Shown: positions 53,283 to 62,260 of the stretch, piece after piece
How positions within the stretch are numbered: the first letter of the stretch is position 1
Layout: the number at the start of each line of letters is the position of its first letter
DNA from: JAUILH01 sp964230215
GTDB taxonomy: Bacteria > Bacteroidota > Bacteroidia > Flavobacteriales_D > JAUILH01
Reading direction: 5' to 3'
DNA: 64,000 nt
Assembly (NCBI GenBank): GCA_964230215.1
Contig: CAXRGQ010000007.1
Coordinates: 868,001-932,000, forward strand
Translations under genes and position numbers: made by a program
Notes under the pieces: generated by a model
What the model was told of the DNA's origin: nothing
What the model saw: the letters and a program-made list of their open reading frames with translations, nothing else
Databases searched by the model: none

Positions 53283-53663
53283 TTACTCTTTAGTAACCAC
53301 CTTTTTCATTATATAATGATATTCATTAGACATTCCGCCACCAGATGCATTAGAGTCTCCAGACGAAACGTTAAATGCATTCACCAAAACCCAACCATCG
53401 TTAGCCATAAAGTTCAGGGCGTCAATCATTGAGTTGAATTTCTTGTTCTTACCTGTAGCAGGATCTTTAAGCACATCTTTATTAAAGCCTTCAAACACGC
53501 CGTTTTCCTGTCCAAAATCTACTTCAATTTTAATTTTTCCTTTAAAGCTAAAGGTTGCTCTTCCGATTACTTCACAGTAAAGCTCTCTTGTTTCTTGTGC
53601 AAATGACTGGTTAGAAAATGCGGCCATTAAGCCAAATAATGCAATAAGTACTAGTTTTTTCAT
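53283..53663 (-). CDS. Small exported protein of unknown function
   Basis: 126 residues from the ATG at 53663, which opens the signal peptide MKKLVLIALFGLMAAFSNQ (cut near SFAQ). An upstream in-frame start at 53717 would bury the signal peptide and is rejected. The mature part is a single small alpha/beta domain with IDALNFMANDGWVLVNAFNV, a motif seen in short secreted Bacteroidota proteins, and a glycine/serine loop. It lies 64 bp after leuS on the same strand. Confidence 0.75.
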   Translation of the reverse strand: MKKLVLIALFGLMAAFSNQSFAQETRELYCEVIGRATFSFKGKIKIEVDFGQENGVFEGFNKDVLKDPATGKNKKFNSMIDALNFMANDGWVLVNAFNVSSGDSNASGGGMSNEYHYIMKKVVTKE

Positions 53664-53727
53664 TGTTCTTGTAATTTTTAATTTGGTCAACAATTTACAA
53701 GAATTATACCAATACAAACCCAGTATA

Positions 53728-56700
53728 CTACATCACAACATTCACAATCTTCTTTGGCACCACAATTACCTTCTTAGGGTCTTTGCCGTCCAAGTATTTT
53801 GCTGTCTGCTCATTTGCCATTACCTCTTTTTCTATTTCCTCTTTAGATAAGGTAGTTGGAAGTTCAAGCTTAAAGCGCATTTTACCGTTGAATGACACGG
53901 GATAGGCATATGATGAATCTTCTAAATGAGCTGGAATGAACTCTGGGAATTGAGCAAATGTAACGCTCTCCTTGTGTCCTAATTTAGCCCATAATTCCTC
54001 ACAAATATGCGGTGCGTAAGGCGATAGAATGATAACCATCTTCTCCAACACATCACGATTATTGCATTTTTGATCCGTTAGTTCATTTACAGCAATCATG
54101 GCTGCACTTACCACCGTGTTAAAGGAGAATCTATCTAAATCCTCTTTGATTTTTTTAATGGTTTTGTGAAGCGTCTTCAAAGATTTCTTATCTGCTTCTC
54201 CATCACTTACGGCGAATAGCTCATCATTGTGGAATAAACGCCAGAATTTTCTCAAGAAATTGCTTACACCGTTGATACCTTGTGTATCCCATGGTTTAGA
54301 TTGCTCTAACGGACCTAAGAACATCTCATAACAACGCAAAGTGTCGGCACCAAATCTGTCAACTAATTCGTCTGGAGTTTGCACGTTGTATTTTGATTTG
54401 GACATTTTTTCTACTTCATGTCCGCAGATGTATTTGCCGTCTTCGAGAATGAACTCAGCATCTTTATATTCTTCTCTCCATTTTTTGAAACCTTCAATGT
54501 CTAATTCGTCGTTTTGAACCAATGAGATGTCTACATGCAATTGATTGACATATTCTTGGATTGTATAGGAAATAGGAAGATTAAAATCATTTAATTTTTC
54601 CTGTACATTAGCAGTCATTTTTTCCCCTAGCTCGACAAGTTGACGTTTAATTTTTCCTAGATTTTCAGATTCATCTTGAGTTAATGATTCTTCTTTTTTA
54701 TATCGTTCAATATGTGAGTATGAGATGAATACGGGCGGAAGCAATGAAAATGCTTTCTCAATAGTTTCTTTTTCTACAGAGAACAAGTTATTTATGTGAG
54801 GAATTAATCGATACACAAAACTACTCCTCCCCAATATCATCCCCTGATTAATCAACTTCTTAAAGGGTTCATCAAAAGAAATGTGTCCTAAATCGTATAA
54901 GAATTTAGTCCAGAATCTAGAATAGAGTAGGTGGCCCACCGCATGTTCAGAACCACCGATATATAAGTCCACCTGTCCCCAGTAATCGGCTTTGTCTTTG
55001 GCTACAAATTCTTTTTCGTTGCATGGGTCCATATAGCGTAAGAAGTACCAAGACGACCCAGCCCAACCTGGCATGGTGTTTAATTCTAGCGGGAAGGTAC
55101 ATGTGCCGTTCTGTTGGTCATTGTCCTTCACAATCTTTTTATTAATACACCACGACCATTTATCTGCATTTCCTAAAGGTGGATCACCGTCTTCTGTCGG
55201 TAAGAACTTATCTACTTCTGGTAATTCAACATGATAATTACCTTCTAATACATACGGCATCTCGTCCTTGTAATAGACAGGAAAAGGTTCTCCCCAATAA
55301 CGTTGACGAGAGAATACAGCATCTCTCAATCTATAATTCGTTTTTCCTACACCAATGCCTGCATCCATAATATGTTTGATGGCAACACCAATGGCTTTTT
55401 TGACAGGAAGGTCATTCAGAAAGTCTGAGTCAGTAATTACCGCATCTTTCTCAGCATAAGCCGCTTCCGAAATGTCTACATCCTTAAAAATATTCTTTAT
55501 CTCAATATTGAAGTGTTTGGCAAAATCCCAGTCGCGCTGGTCGCCACACGGAACAGCCATTACTGCCCCAGTTCCATAACTCGCTAGAACATAGTCGCCA
55601 ATCCAGATTTGTACTTTATCACCAGTAAACGGATGAATCGCATAAGCGCCTGTAAATTCGCCCGTAATATTCTTGACATCCGATTGTCTATCGCGCTCTG
55701 ATTTGAGTGCAGCTGCTTGAACATAAGCATCTACCTTTTCTTTACAATCAGCCGTCGTGATTTTGCTTACCAATTCATGCTCAGGGGCTAATACCATAAA
55801 GTTTACACCGAAAATAGTGTCAGGACGTGTGGTGAAGACTTCAATCATATCGTCAAAGCCATCCACTTTAAACTTAACAGACGCTCCTTTAGATTTTCCA
55901 ATCCAATTGCGTTGCTGATCTTTCAATGCATCCGACCAATCTAATTTGTCTAAACCTTGTAATAAACGTCCGGCATAAGCTGTAATACGCAAACTCCATT
56001 GACGCATTAATTTTTGCTCAACCGGATGCCCGCCTCTTTCGGACACACCGTCTTTTACTTCATCATTAGCAAGTACGGTCCCAAGTGCAGGACACCAATT
56101 CACCCAGCTATCTGCTAAAAATGCTAATCGATAGTATAATAAAATCTCTTGTTGTTTCTTTTCATCAAAGGCCTTCCACTCAGCTGCCGTAAATGCATCA
56201 TGCTCATCACAAACTGCTTTAATGCCGTCGCTTCCATTCGCTTCAAAATGAGCGATAAGTAAATCGATGGATTGTGCTTTGTCCTCGGCCTTATTGTACC
56301 AACTATTAAACAGTTGCTTAAATATCCATTGTGTCCATTTGTAATAGGAAGGGTCTGAGGTGCGCACTTCTCGACTCCAGTCAAATGAGAAACCTATTTG
56401 ATCTAGTTGTTTACGGTAACCCGGAATTACGTTGCCGTCTTTATCCGTGCCTCCTTCAATGTTTGTCTTAGTTGTAACAGCAGGATGTTGTCCAGTCTGT
56501 ATTGCGTACTGTTCTGCTGGCAAACCAAATGAATCATATCCCATTGGATGAAGTACATTGTATCCTTCCAGACGTTTGTATCGAGCATAAATATCAGAAG
56601 CGATATAGCCAAGTGGATGCCCTACATGCAAACCCGCTCCAGAAGGGTAGGGGAACATATCAAGAACATAAAATTTTTCTTTAGAAACATCTTCATGCAC

Positions 56701-56769
56701 CTTGTAAGTGCCATTTTCAGCCCAATATTTCTGACACCGTTGCTCGACTTCTTTGTGATTGTACTCCAT
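53728..56769 (-). CDS. leuS: Leucyl-tRNA synthetase with an extra insertion
   Basis: LeuS charges tRNA-Leu. The HIGH motif is HVGH at 48-51 in PYPSGAGLHVGHPLGY. The editing domain has TTRPDTIFGVNFMVLAPEH, and the KMSKS motif is at 788-792. The 1013 residues exceed the roughly 930-950 I expect for Bacteroidota. Most of the difference is an insert at about 653-742, between SSFVYRL and LHVDISLVQND, that is helical and charged (ERYKKEESLTQDESENLGKIK is part of it). The rest aligns smoothly, so the gene looks functional. The gene is separated from the upstream lipoprotein gene by a terminator. Confidence 0.95.
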   Translation of the reverse strand: MEYNHKEVEQRCQKYWAENGTYKVHEDVSKEKFYVLDMFPYPSGAGLHVGHPLGYIASDIYARYKRLEGYNVLHPMGYDSFGLPAEQYAIQTGQHPAVTTKTNIEGGTDKDGNVIPGYRKQLDQIGFSFDWSREVRTSDPSYYKWTQWIFKQLFNSWYNKAEDKAQSIDLLIAHFEANGSDGIKAVCDEHDAFTAAEWKAFDEKKQQEILLYYRLAFLADSWVNWCPALGTVLANDEVKDGVSERGGHPVEQKLMRQWSLRITAYAGRLLQGLDKLDWSDALKDQQRNWIGKSKGASVKFKVDGFDDMIEVFTTRPDTIFGVNFMVLAPEHELVSKITTADCKEKVDAYVQAAALKSERDRQSDVKNITGEFTGAYAIHPFTGDKVQIWIGDYVLASYGTGAVMAVPCGDQRDWDFAKHFNIEIKNIFKDVDISEAAYAEKDAVITDSDFLNDLPVKKAIGVAIKHIMDAGIGVGKTNYRLRDAVFSRQRYWGEPFPVYYKDEMPYVLEGNYHVELPEVDKFLPTEDGDPPLGNADKWSWCINKKIVKDNDQQNGTCTFPLELNTMPGWAGSSWYFLRYMDPCNEKEFVAKDKADYWGQVDLYIGGSEHAVGHLLYSRFWTKFLYDLGHISFDEPFKKLINQGMILGRSSFVYRLIPHINNLFSVEKETIEKAFSLLPPVFISYSHIERYKKEESLTQDESENLGKIKRQLVELGEKMTANVQEKLNDFNLPISYTIQEYVNQLHVDISLVQNDELDIEGFKKWREEYKDAEFILEDGKYICGHEVEKMSKSKYNVQTPDELVDRFGADTLRCYEMFLGPLEQSKPWDTQGINGVSNFLRKFWRLFHNDELFAVSDGEADKKSLKTLHKTIKKIKEDLDRFSFNTVVSAAMIAVNELTDQKCNNRDVLEKMVIILSPYAPHICEELWAKLGHKESVTFAQFPEFIPAHLEDSSYAYPVSFNGKMRFKLELPTTLSKEEIEKEVMANEQTAKYLDGKDPKKVIVVPKKIVNVVM

Positions 56770-56818
56770 AATTCCGAATTATGGGGCAAAGATAAGAGGA
56801 TTAGGAGTTTTATCGCAC

Positions 56819-56844
56819 AAAAAAGCCCCAGTTTTAACTGGGGC
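56819..56844 (-). terminator. Rho-independent terminator of the YceI-like gene
   Basis: A 9-bp GC-rich stem (GCCCCAGTT / AACTGGGGC) with a 2-base loop in the simplest pairing, followed on the minus strand by six Ts. It lies between the YceI-like gene and leuS and should give leuS an independent transcript. Confidence 0.85.
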
Positions 56845-56876
56845 CTTAAACGTAAGTAATATTAGACTATCTCGGC

Positions 56877-57545
56877 TTATTTGTGACCGTGAAGATTAAT
56901 CTCTAATTCAATGCTTGGGTTAAGAACAGCCGCTTCTGGATCTTCTTTCTCCTGAGCAAAGTAAGGCATCATGAATGGCATCATATTCACCTCAAACTTT
57001 TCTGATTTTATAGCAACTACCTCTTCAGATACAGTTACTGTAGCAGGAACTTTAACTTCATTTGTATTACCATTGATAGTTAAATCACCAGTGATTACAC
57101 CATCTTCGTATGATTTAACATCAAAACGTGGCTTACCAGCACCAGTTGAGTCGATATTAAAGAAGTCTGCAGACATTAAGTGTCCGATTAGACCTTTTTC
57201 TTTTTTCTCGTTTTCAGCCATGTCTGTATTGTAGATTGATGAGATATCAATTACCGCATAACCACCTGTTAATTCACCATTGGTTAGTTCAATTTCGCCT
57301 TCAGCTAATCTTACTTTTCCATTGTGAGTGTGATCTTCTGGTGCTTTGATGTTCCAACCATGCCACCATACATAGCTTTCATCTAATTCTACAGAAAGTT
57401 TTAATACTTCAACTTCTTCTTTCTCCTCTACAACTTCTTTCTCTTTGCCTTTTTTCTTGTCTTCATCTCCTTCTTTTTCTTCGCCTCCGCAAGAAGCAAA
57501 TGCTAACATAGAAAGAGCAGTTAAACTTAATAGTACCTTTTTCAT
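56877..57545 (-). CDS. YceI-like lipoprotein
   Basis: 222 residues. A type II signal peptide ends in AFASC, with the lipidated Cys at about 19. A highly charged Glu/Lys linker follows (about 22-46). A YceI-like lipocalin-type domain has SYVWWHGWNIKAPEDHTHNGKV, GELTGGYAVIDISSI, GHLMSADFFNID and GDLTINGNTNEVKVPATV. YceI proteins bind isoprenoid or similar amphiphiles; the ligand here is unknown. It has its own promoter (57574-57601) and terminator, so it is a single-gene unit. Confidence 0.88.
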   Translation of the reverse strand: MKKVLLSLTALSMLAFASCGGEEKEGDEDKKKGKEKEVVEEKEEVEVLKLSVELDESYVWWHGWNIKAPEDHTHNGKVRLAEGEIELTNGELTGGYAVIDISSIYNTDMAENEKKEKGLIGHLMSADFFNIDSTGAGKPRFDVKSYEDGVITGDLTINGNTNEVKVPATVTVSEEVVAIKSEKFEVNMMPFMMPYFAQEKEDPEAAVLNPSIELEINLHGHK

Positions 57546-57573
57546 TTGATTTCGATTATTTTATTTGTTGCCA

Positions 57574-57601
57574 CAAATATAGTTATTGTTTTAATATACA
57601 A
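57574..57601 (-). promoter_or_regulatory. Promoter of the YceI-like lipoprotein gene
   Basis: On the minus strand, TTG (57601-57599), a 17-bp spacer, then TATATTTG (57581-57574). Both elements match the Flavobacteria/Bacteroides consensus. The ATG lies 28 bp further on. Confidence 0.65.
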
Positions 57602-57721
57602 GCAAACAAACAAAATTATTTTTAGTTCATTTTAATTTTTATGTAATTCAATGTGCATTGTTAACAAACCTTAACGAGTTCCTCAAAATAATCGAATCAT
57701 CTTTCCGTACTTTACAGCAGA

Positions 57722-58615
57722 ATGTCAAATCCATCTAAATATGTATCAAGAAGTGTGCGTACAGCGTACATTGCTTCTGTTATTGGATTAACGCTTGTGC
57801 TTATGTTCTTTGGACTGTTAGCATGGGGCCTGTTAAAAGCAAACGAGTTCACCACCATGGTACGAGAAACTACTGAAGTAGACGTCTTTATGTTGGATAG
57901 AGCGCCAGAAGCAGATAAAATTCGGCTAGAAAAAGCCTTGATGGAAATGCCTTTTGTAAAATCGGCAGATAAAATATCAAGCAAAGAAGCTTTGGAGGTC
58001 ATTAGCACCAAGGATGATGGACTTGAGGAGATTGCAGAGTTCGCCGAAGAAGACGCCATTCCCCCATCTATTCTAATAAAGGTAAAAGCCGATTACGTGA
58101 ATCTTGACACCTTGGAGAGGTATGAGGCATATATTGAAAAGAATTTCTCGGATGTGGTTTTGGATGTGCATTTCAAAAAATCACAAGTAGAGGCGCTTGA
58201 TCAATCGACTAAAAAGCCGGTATATTTTGTGCTAATTATCACAGCGTTGTTACTAGTGATAGCCGTTGCTTTAATTAACAATACGATTCGTCTAGCCATC
58301 TACTCAAACAGGTTTTCATTAAAGACTATGACACTCGTGGGAGCAAAGTCTGGCTATATTAGAAGACCGTATTTACTCAATTCAGTTATTCAAGGTTTGA
58401 TATCCGGGATTCTTGCCTTAGGATTGCTAGTTGCCTTTGTTTATGTCCTAACCGAATTAGATATCATCCATATTAGTACGGTGCAATTGATTGGTGGTAA
58501 GCTTTTTCTTTATATTTTTGGAATCCTTACTGCATTAGGAATTGTGATTTCGTTTGTATCCACTTTCTTTGCTCTAAGGAAATACATTAGGATAAAAACT
58601 GATAATTTATATTAA
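57722..58615 (+). CDS. ftsX: Cell-division protein FtsX
   Basis: FtsX is the membrane part of the FtsEX complex that activates peptidoglycan hydrolases at the septum. The 297 residues show an N-terminal membrane helix at about 20-45. A periplasmic domain follows (VDVFMLDRAPEADKIRLEKAL, FVKSADKISSKEAL). Three C-terminal helices come next, with the family motif NNTIRLAIYSNRFSLKTMTLVGAK split between helices 2 and 3. FtsE is not adjacent, as is usual in this phylum. It heads the DUF3098-uppP-truB run. Confidence 0.93.
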   Translation: MSNPSKYVSRSVRTAYIASVIGLTLVLMFFGLLAWGLLKANEFTTMVRETTEVDVFMLDRAPEADKIRLEKALMEMPFVKSADKISSKEALEVISTKDDGLEEIAEFAEEDAIPPSILIKVKADYVNLDTLERYEAYIEKNFSDVVLDVHFKKSQVEALDQSTKKPVYFVLIITALLLVIAVALINNTIRLAIYSNRFSLKTMTLVGAKSGYIRRPYLLNSVIQGLISGILALGLLVAFVYVLTELDIIHISTVQLIGGKLFLYIFGILTALGIVISFVSTFFALRKYIRIKTDNLY

Positions 58616-58617
58616 TC

Positions 58618-58896
58618 ATGGGAAGCAATTTCGTTTTTACAAAAGCTAATTATAAGCTAATGGCTATAGGCCTTGTTGCCGTTTTAGTAGGATTTTTACT
58701 AATGGTAGGAGGTGCTTCAGATGATCCAGATGTGTTTGATTATGATGCTTTATTCTCTTTTAGAAGAATAACCTTAGCTCCAATTCTCGTGATTGGCGGT
58801 TATGTAGTTGTAATTTTTGCGATTATGAAGCGTCCTAAAAATGACGACAATTCAATCGTAGAAAGCAAGTCGCAAGAAGAGGCAGAGGAAGCATAG
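58618..58896 (+). CDS. DUF3098 small membrane protein
   Basis: 92 residues with two membrane helices (LMAIGLVAVLVGFLLMVGG and LAPILVIGGYVVVIFAIM), joined by a loop with FDYDALFSFRRITLAP, and an acidic tail. This is the DUF3098 pattern, a small protein typically encoded between ftsX and uppP in Bacteroidota. Function unknown; envelope or division work is inferred from the neighbours. Gaps are 2 bp and 1 bp. Confidence 0.88.
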   Translation: MGSNFVFTKANYKLMAIGLVAVLVGFLLMVGGASDDPDVFDYDALFSFRRITLAPILVIGGYVVVIFAIMKRPKNDDNSIVESKSQEEAEEA

Positions 58897-58897
58897 T

Positions 58898-59692
58898 ATG
58901 GATTTTATTCAGGCATTACTTCTAGGGCTTGTTCAAGGATTAACAGAGTTTTTACCGGTAAGTAGCAGTGGCCATATCGAGATGGGTAAGGAGATATTGG
59001 GTATTACCATCAACGAAGGCGACGGCAAACTCTTTACTATTGTTGTACACGGCGCAACGGCCTTAAGCACTATTGTAGTTTTTAGAACGGATTTGCGTCA
59101 CATATCTAGAGACCTACTTACATTTAGATGGACAGATAGCACCAATTTGGTTCTGTTTATCATTTTGTCGATGATTCCGGCAGTTGCGGTTGGTTTGTTT
59201 CTTGAAGATAAGATAGACAGTTTGTTTGAGGGCAATATGTTGCTAGTTGGCTCAATGCTTTTGGTGACGGCTTTTTTACTTTTTACCACTACACTCATCA
59301 AACCAAAAAGAGGCTTTTTAAATTTCTGGAAGGCCTTTGTAATTGGAGTAGCTCAAGCAATCGCCATATTACCTGGTATATCAAGATCTGGATCTACTAT
59401 CGCGACAGGGATGCTCTTAGGTGTTAATCGCAATCGTATGGCACGCTTCTCATTCCTTATGGTGCTACCATTAATTTTCGGTGTGATGGCGAAAGACTTA
59501 ATGGACTACAATCCAAATGCAGACTCTGATGTAGGAGTAATGCCTTTAATAGTCGGGTTTGTTGCGGCTTTCGTATCAGGACTATTTGCATGTCGATGGA
59601 TGATAAAGATTGTGCGTAAATCAAAATTATCCTATTTCGCCATTTACTGCGCAGTCATTGGTGCCATTGCTGTAGTATATTCATTTATCTAA
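58898..59692 (+). CDS. uppP: Undecaprenyl-diphosphatase
   Basis: UppP recycles undecaprenyl diphosphate to the monophosphate carrier for peptidoglycan and other surface polymers. The 264 residues are full length for the BacA family. The two catalytic motifs are present: GLTEFLPVSSSGH (Glu17, His26) near the N-terminus and LPGISRSGSTIATG in the middle. About eight membrane helices are visible. It is in the ftsX operon, 1 bp after DUF3098 and 4 bp before truB. Confidence 0.96.
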   Translation: MDFIQALLLGLVQGLTEFLPVSSSGHIEMGKEILGITINEGDGKLFTIVVHGATALSTIVVFRTDLRHISRDLLTFRWTDSTNLVLFIILSMIPAVAVGLFLEDKIDSLFEGNMLLVGSMLLVTAFLLFTTTLIKPKRGFLNFWKAFVIGVAQAIAILPGISRSGSTIATGMLLGVNRNRMARFSFLMVLPLIFGVMAKDLMDYNPNADSDVGVMPLIVGFVAAFVSGLFACRWMIKIVRKSKLSYFAIYCAVIGAIAVVYSFI

Positions 59693-59696
59693 AACC

Positions 59697-60395
59697 ATGT
59701 CAGAGAATACTTTCGATTTTGTGAAAGGTGAATTGATGTTGGTTGATAAGCCTTTACATTGGACTTCCTTTGATGTAGTAAAAAAACTCCGCTGGCACAT
59801 TCGAAAAAAACTAGGGCTTAAGAAAATTAAAGTTGGTCATGCTGGCACATTGGATCCATTAGCTACGGGCTTGTTAGTTATTTGCACGGGAAAAATGACC
59901 AAAGAGATCAATGGCTTTATGAGTGAGGATAAAACATACACCGGAACTATCCGTGTGGGTTCTACCACTCCCTCCTTCGATCTAGAAACTGAGATTGATG
60001 AAACTTTTGATGTGTCTCACATTACACCAGAAATATTGAATGATGTGGCGAATAGTTTTGTAGGAGGGTATGAGCAATTTCCTCCCATATTCTCAGCGAA
60101 GAAAGTTGATGGTAAACGCGCATACGAGTCGGCAAGGGCGGGTGAAGAAGTTAAACTTGAATCAAGAGTGGTAAACATTACTAAGTTTGATATTGATATA
60201 GTTGATTTCCCAGACGTTTCATTTGAAGTGGAGTGCTCAAAGGGTACTTATATTCGTTCGCTAGCACATGATTTCGGAAAAAAACTAAAGTCTGGAGGAC
60301 ATCTCACAAAACTGCGCAGAACAAAGTCTGGAGAGTTTTCTGTTGACAAAGCACTTAGCGTAGAACAGTGGATTGCAATCATTGATGGCATGTGA
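59697..60395 (+). CDS. truB: tRNA pseudouridine-55 synthase
   Basis: TruB makes the T-loop pseudouridine 55 in tRNA. The 232 residues contain the N-terminal LVDKPLHWTSFDVV, the catalytic motif HAGTLDPLATGLL with Asp53, and ECSKGTYIRSLAHDFGKKL in the second half. It lacks the extra C-terminal PUA-like domain of longer homologues, as is normal in this phylum. It follows uppP by 4 bp. Confidence 0.96.
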   Translation: MSENTFDFVKGELMLVDKPLHWTSFDVVKKLRWHIRKKLGLKKIKVGHAGTLDPLATGLLVICTGKMTKEINGFMSEDKTYTGTIRVGSTTPSFDLETEIDETFDVSHITPEILNDVANSFVGGYEQFPPIFSAKKVDGKRAYESARAGEEVKLESRVVNITKFDIDIVDFPDVSFEVECSKGTYIRSLAHDFGKKLKSGGHLTKLRRTKSGEFSVDKALSVEQWIAIIDGM

Positions 60396-60418
60396 TTTCG
60401 TTTCTCACCTAATTTTGC

Positions 60419-60426
60419 TACTTTTG
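60419..60426 (+). promoter_or_regulatory. -7 element of a queA promoter
   Basis: TACTTTTG, an exact TAnnTTTG match, 19 bp before the queA ATG at 60446 and just after the truB stop. It suggests queA has its own promoter in addition to read-through. Confidence 0.5.
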
Positions 60427-60445
60427 CACGCTCAAACACGTGTAT

Positions 60446-61495
60446 ATGAAATTATCTCAATTTAAATTTGATTTACCAGAAGGCTTACTAGCTGAACATC
60501 CTGTAGAAAACAGGGACGAATCAAGACTAATGGTTCTTGATAGAGCTAAGAAAACTATCGAACATAAAATGTTTAAAGACGTTATCGATTATTTTGACGA
60601 TGGTGACGTTATGATCATGAATAACACGCGCGTTTTTCCTGCCAGAATGTACGGTAATAAGGAGAAGACGGGTGCTAGAATTGAGGTGTTCTTGTTAAGA
60701 GAGTTGAACCGTGAAAGTTTATTGTGGGATGTTTTGGTAGATCCAGCAAGAAAAATCAGAATCGGTAATAAGTTATATTTCGGAGAAGACGAGTCATTGG
60801 TGGCAGAGGTTATTGACAACACCACATCAAGAGGTAGAACTTTACGTTTCCTTTTCGATGGCCCATATGAAGAGTTCAAAAAGAAAATCACTGAGTTAGG
60901 TGAGACACCACTTCCAAAATACATCAAAAGAGAGGTAGTTCCTGAAGATGAAGAGCGTTACCAAACAGTATATGCAAAGCACGAAGGAGCCGTGGCTGCA
61001 CCAACTGCAGGACTGCACTTTAGCAAGCAGTTATTAAAGAGACTTGAGCTAAAAGGAATTGAATTTGCTGAAGTAACACTTCACGTAGGTCTAGGAACAT
61101 TTAGACCCGTTGAGGTAGAAGACCTTACTAAGCATAAGATGGATTCTGAGCAGTGTACAATTGACCAAAAGACTGCAGATATGGTAAACAACGCACTTAA
61201 GAATAAGAAAAGAGTGTGTGCGGTGGGAACGACATCAATGCGTTCAATCGAATCTTCTGTTTCTACTGAAGGTTTATTAAAGCCTTACGACGGTTGGACA
61301 AACAAATTTATTTTCCCTCCTTACGAATTCAGTATTGCTAACTCAATGATTACCAACTTGCACATGCCGGAGTCAACTTTGTTGATGATGATATGCGCAT
61401 TCGCTGGTTACGATTTTGCAATGGAGGCGTATCAAGAAGCAGTGAAAGAAAAGTACCGTTTCTATTCCTACGGAGACGCTATGTTAATTCTGTAG
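60446..61495 (+). CDS. queA: S-adenosylmethionine:tRNA ribosyltransferase-isomerase
   Basis: QueA transfers and isomerises the ribosyl part of SAM onto preQ1 in tRNA to make epoxyqueuosine. The 349 residues from ATG 60446 show FDLPEGLLAEHPVENRDESRLM at the start, MNNTRVFPARM, GAVAAPTAGLHFS, VGLGTFRPV and VGTTSMRSIES, all family signatures. A GTG two codons earlier at 60440 is possible but lies closer to the -7 element. A strong terminator follows. Confidence 0.96.
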   Translation: MKLSQFKFDLPEGLLAEHPVENRDESRLMVLDRAKKTIEHKMFKDVIDYFDDGDVMIMNNTRVFPARMYGNKEKTGARIEVFLLRELNRESLLWDVLVDPARKIRIGNKLYFGEDESLVAEVIDNTTSRGRTLRFLFDGPYEEFKKKITELGETPLPKYIKREVVPEDEERYQTVYAKHEGAVAAPTAGLHFSKQLLKRLELKGIEFAEVTLHVGLGTFRPVEVEDLTKHKMDSEQCTIDQKTADMVNNALKNKKRVCAVGTTSMRSIESSVSTEGLLKPYDGWTNKFIFPPYEFSIANSMITNLHMPESTLLMMICAFAGYDFAMEAYQEAVKEKYRFYSYGDAMLIL

Positions 61496-61516
61496 TACGC
61501 AAGTAAAGACAATATT

Positions 61517-61570
61517 AAATCCTGACATTCGTTACGAATTTAATCGCAGCGAATTGTCAGGATTTTTATT
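61517..61570 (+). terminator. Terminator after queA
   Basis: A long hairpin: 10 bp (AAATCCTGAC pairing with GTCAGGATTT) continues after a single-base bulge as 5 more bp (ATTCG / CGAAT). It is followed by a T-rich tract. It sits between queA and ispD, so ispD may depend on read-through or a promoter inside the gap. Confidence 0.75.
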
Positions 61571-61579
61571 TTTATAAAA

Positions 61580-62251
61580 GTGAAGAAATACGTCATCATA
61601 ACCGCAGGAGGAAAAGGAAAACGCATGGGCGCCAGTAAACCTAAACAGTTCATTGAGCTCAATGGCAAACCTATTCTTCAGTATACTATTGAACGATTCA
61701 GAGCGTATGATGACTCTATAAAAATGATTGTTGTACTTCCAATGCACGACATTCAGACATGGAAGCGAATTTGTGAGGAAAATGGATATGCAATTGACTA
61801 TGATATCGCGGTGGGCGGTAAGGAACGTTTCCATTCGATTAAACAAGGATTGCAGTTTTGTGATAAAGGAGCTTTGGTTGCAATTCACGACGGGGTACGA
61901 CCTTTTGTTTCGACTGAAGTTATCGCGAATTGTTTTGATGCTGCGGAAAAGGAGGGTGCTGCGCTTCCTGTGCTGAGAATTACTGAGACTATTAGGGAAA
62001 TTACCCAAGATGGGTCAAAGCACGCCAACCGTGATAGATTCGTAATAGTTCAAACACCTCAAATTTTCAAAACCGATCTTATAAAGGCAGCTTATCGCCA
62101 GGAATACATAGACAGCTTTACAGATGACGCCTCTGTACTTGAGTCGATGGGACACAAAGTGCATCTGATTGATGGCAACCCAGAGAACATTAAAATTACC
62201 AAGCCAGAAGATTTGGAGATGGCTGTATACCTGTTGGGAAGGGTTAATTAA
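61580..62251 (+). CDS. ispD: 2-C-methyl-D-erythritol 4-phosphate cytidylyltransferase
   Basis: IspD joins CTP and MEP in the non-mevalonate isoprenoid pathway. The 223 residues start at GTG 61580, directly before KKYVIITAGGKGKRMG, the nucleotide-binding loop. Further motifs are SKPKQFIELNGKPILQYTIE, VAVGGKERFHSIKQGL, IHDGVRPFV and VQTPQIFKTDLI. It follows the queA terminator by 10 bases and is convergent with hemD, 9 bp apart. Confidence 0.94.
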   Translation: MKKYVIITAGGKGKRMGASKPKQFIELNGKPILQYTIERFRAYDDSIKMIVVLPMHDIQTWKRICEENGYAIDYDIAVGGKERFHSIKQGLQFCDKGALVAIHDGVRPFVSTEVIANCFDAAEKEGAALPVLRITETIREITQDGSKHANRDRFVIVQTPQIFKTDLIKAAYRQEYIDSFTDDASVLESMGHKVHLIDGNPENIKITKPEDLEMAVYLLGRVN

Positions 62252-62260
62252 TGTACCGGG

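Noticed and set aside
61532..62008. A 158-codon open frame opposite ispD
   Set aside because: ispD has all its motifs in the plus frame; the opposite frame is Ser/Arg-rich without domains.
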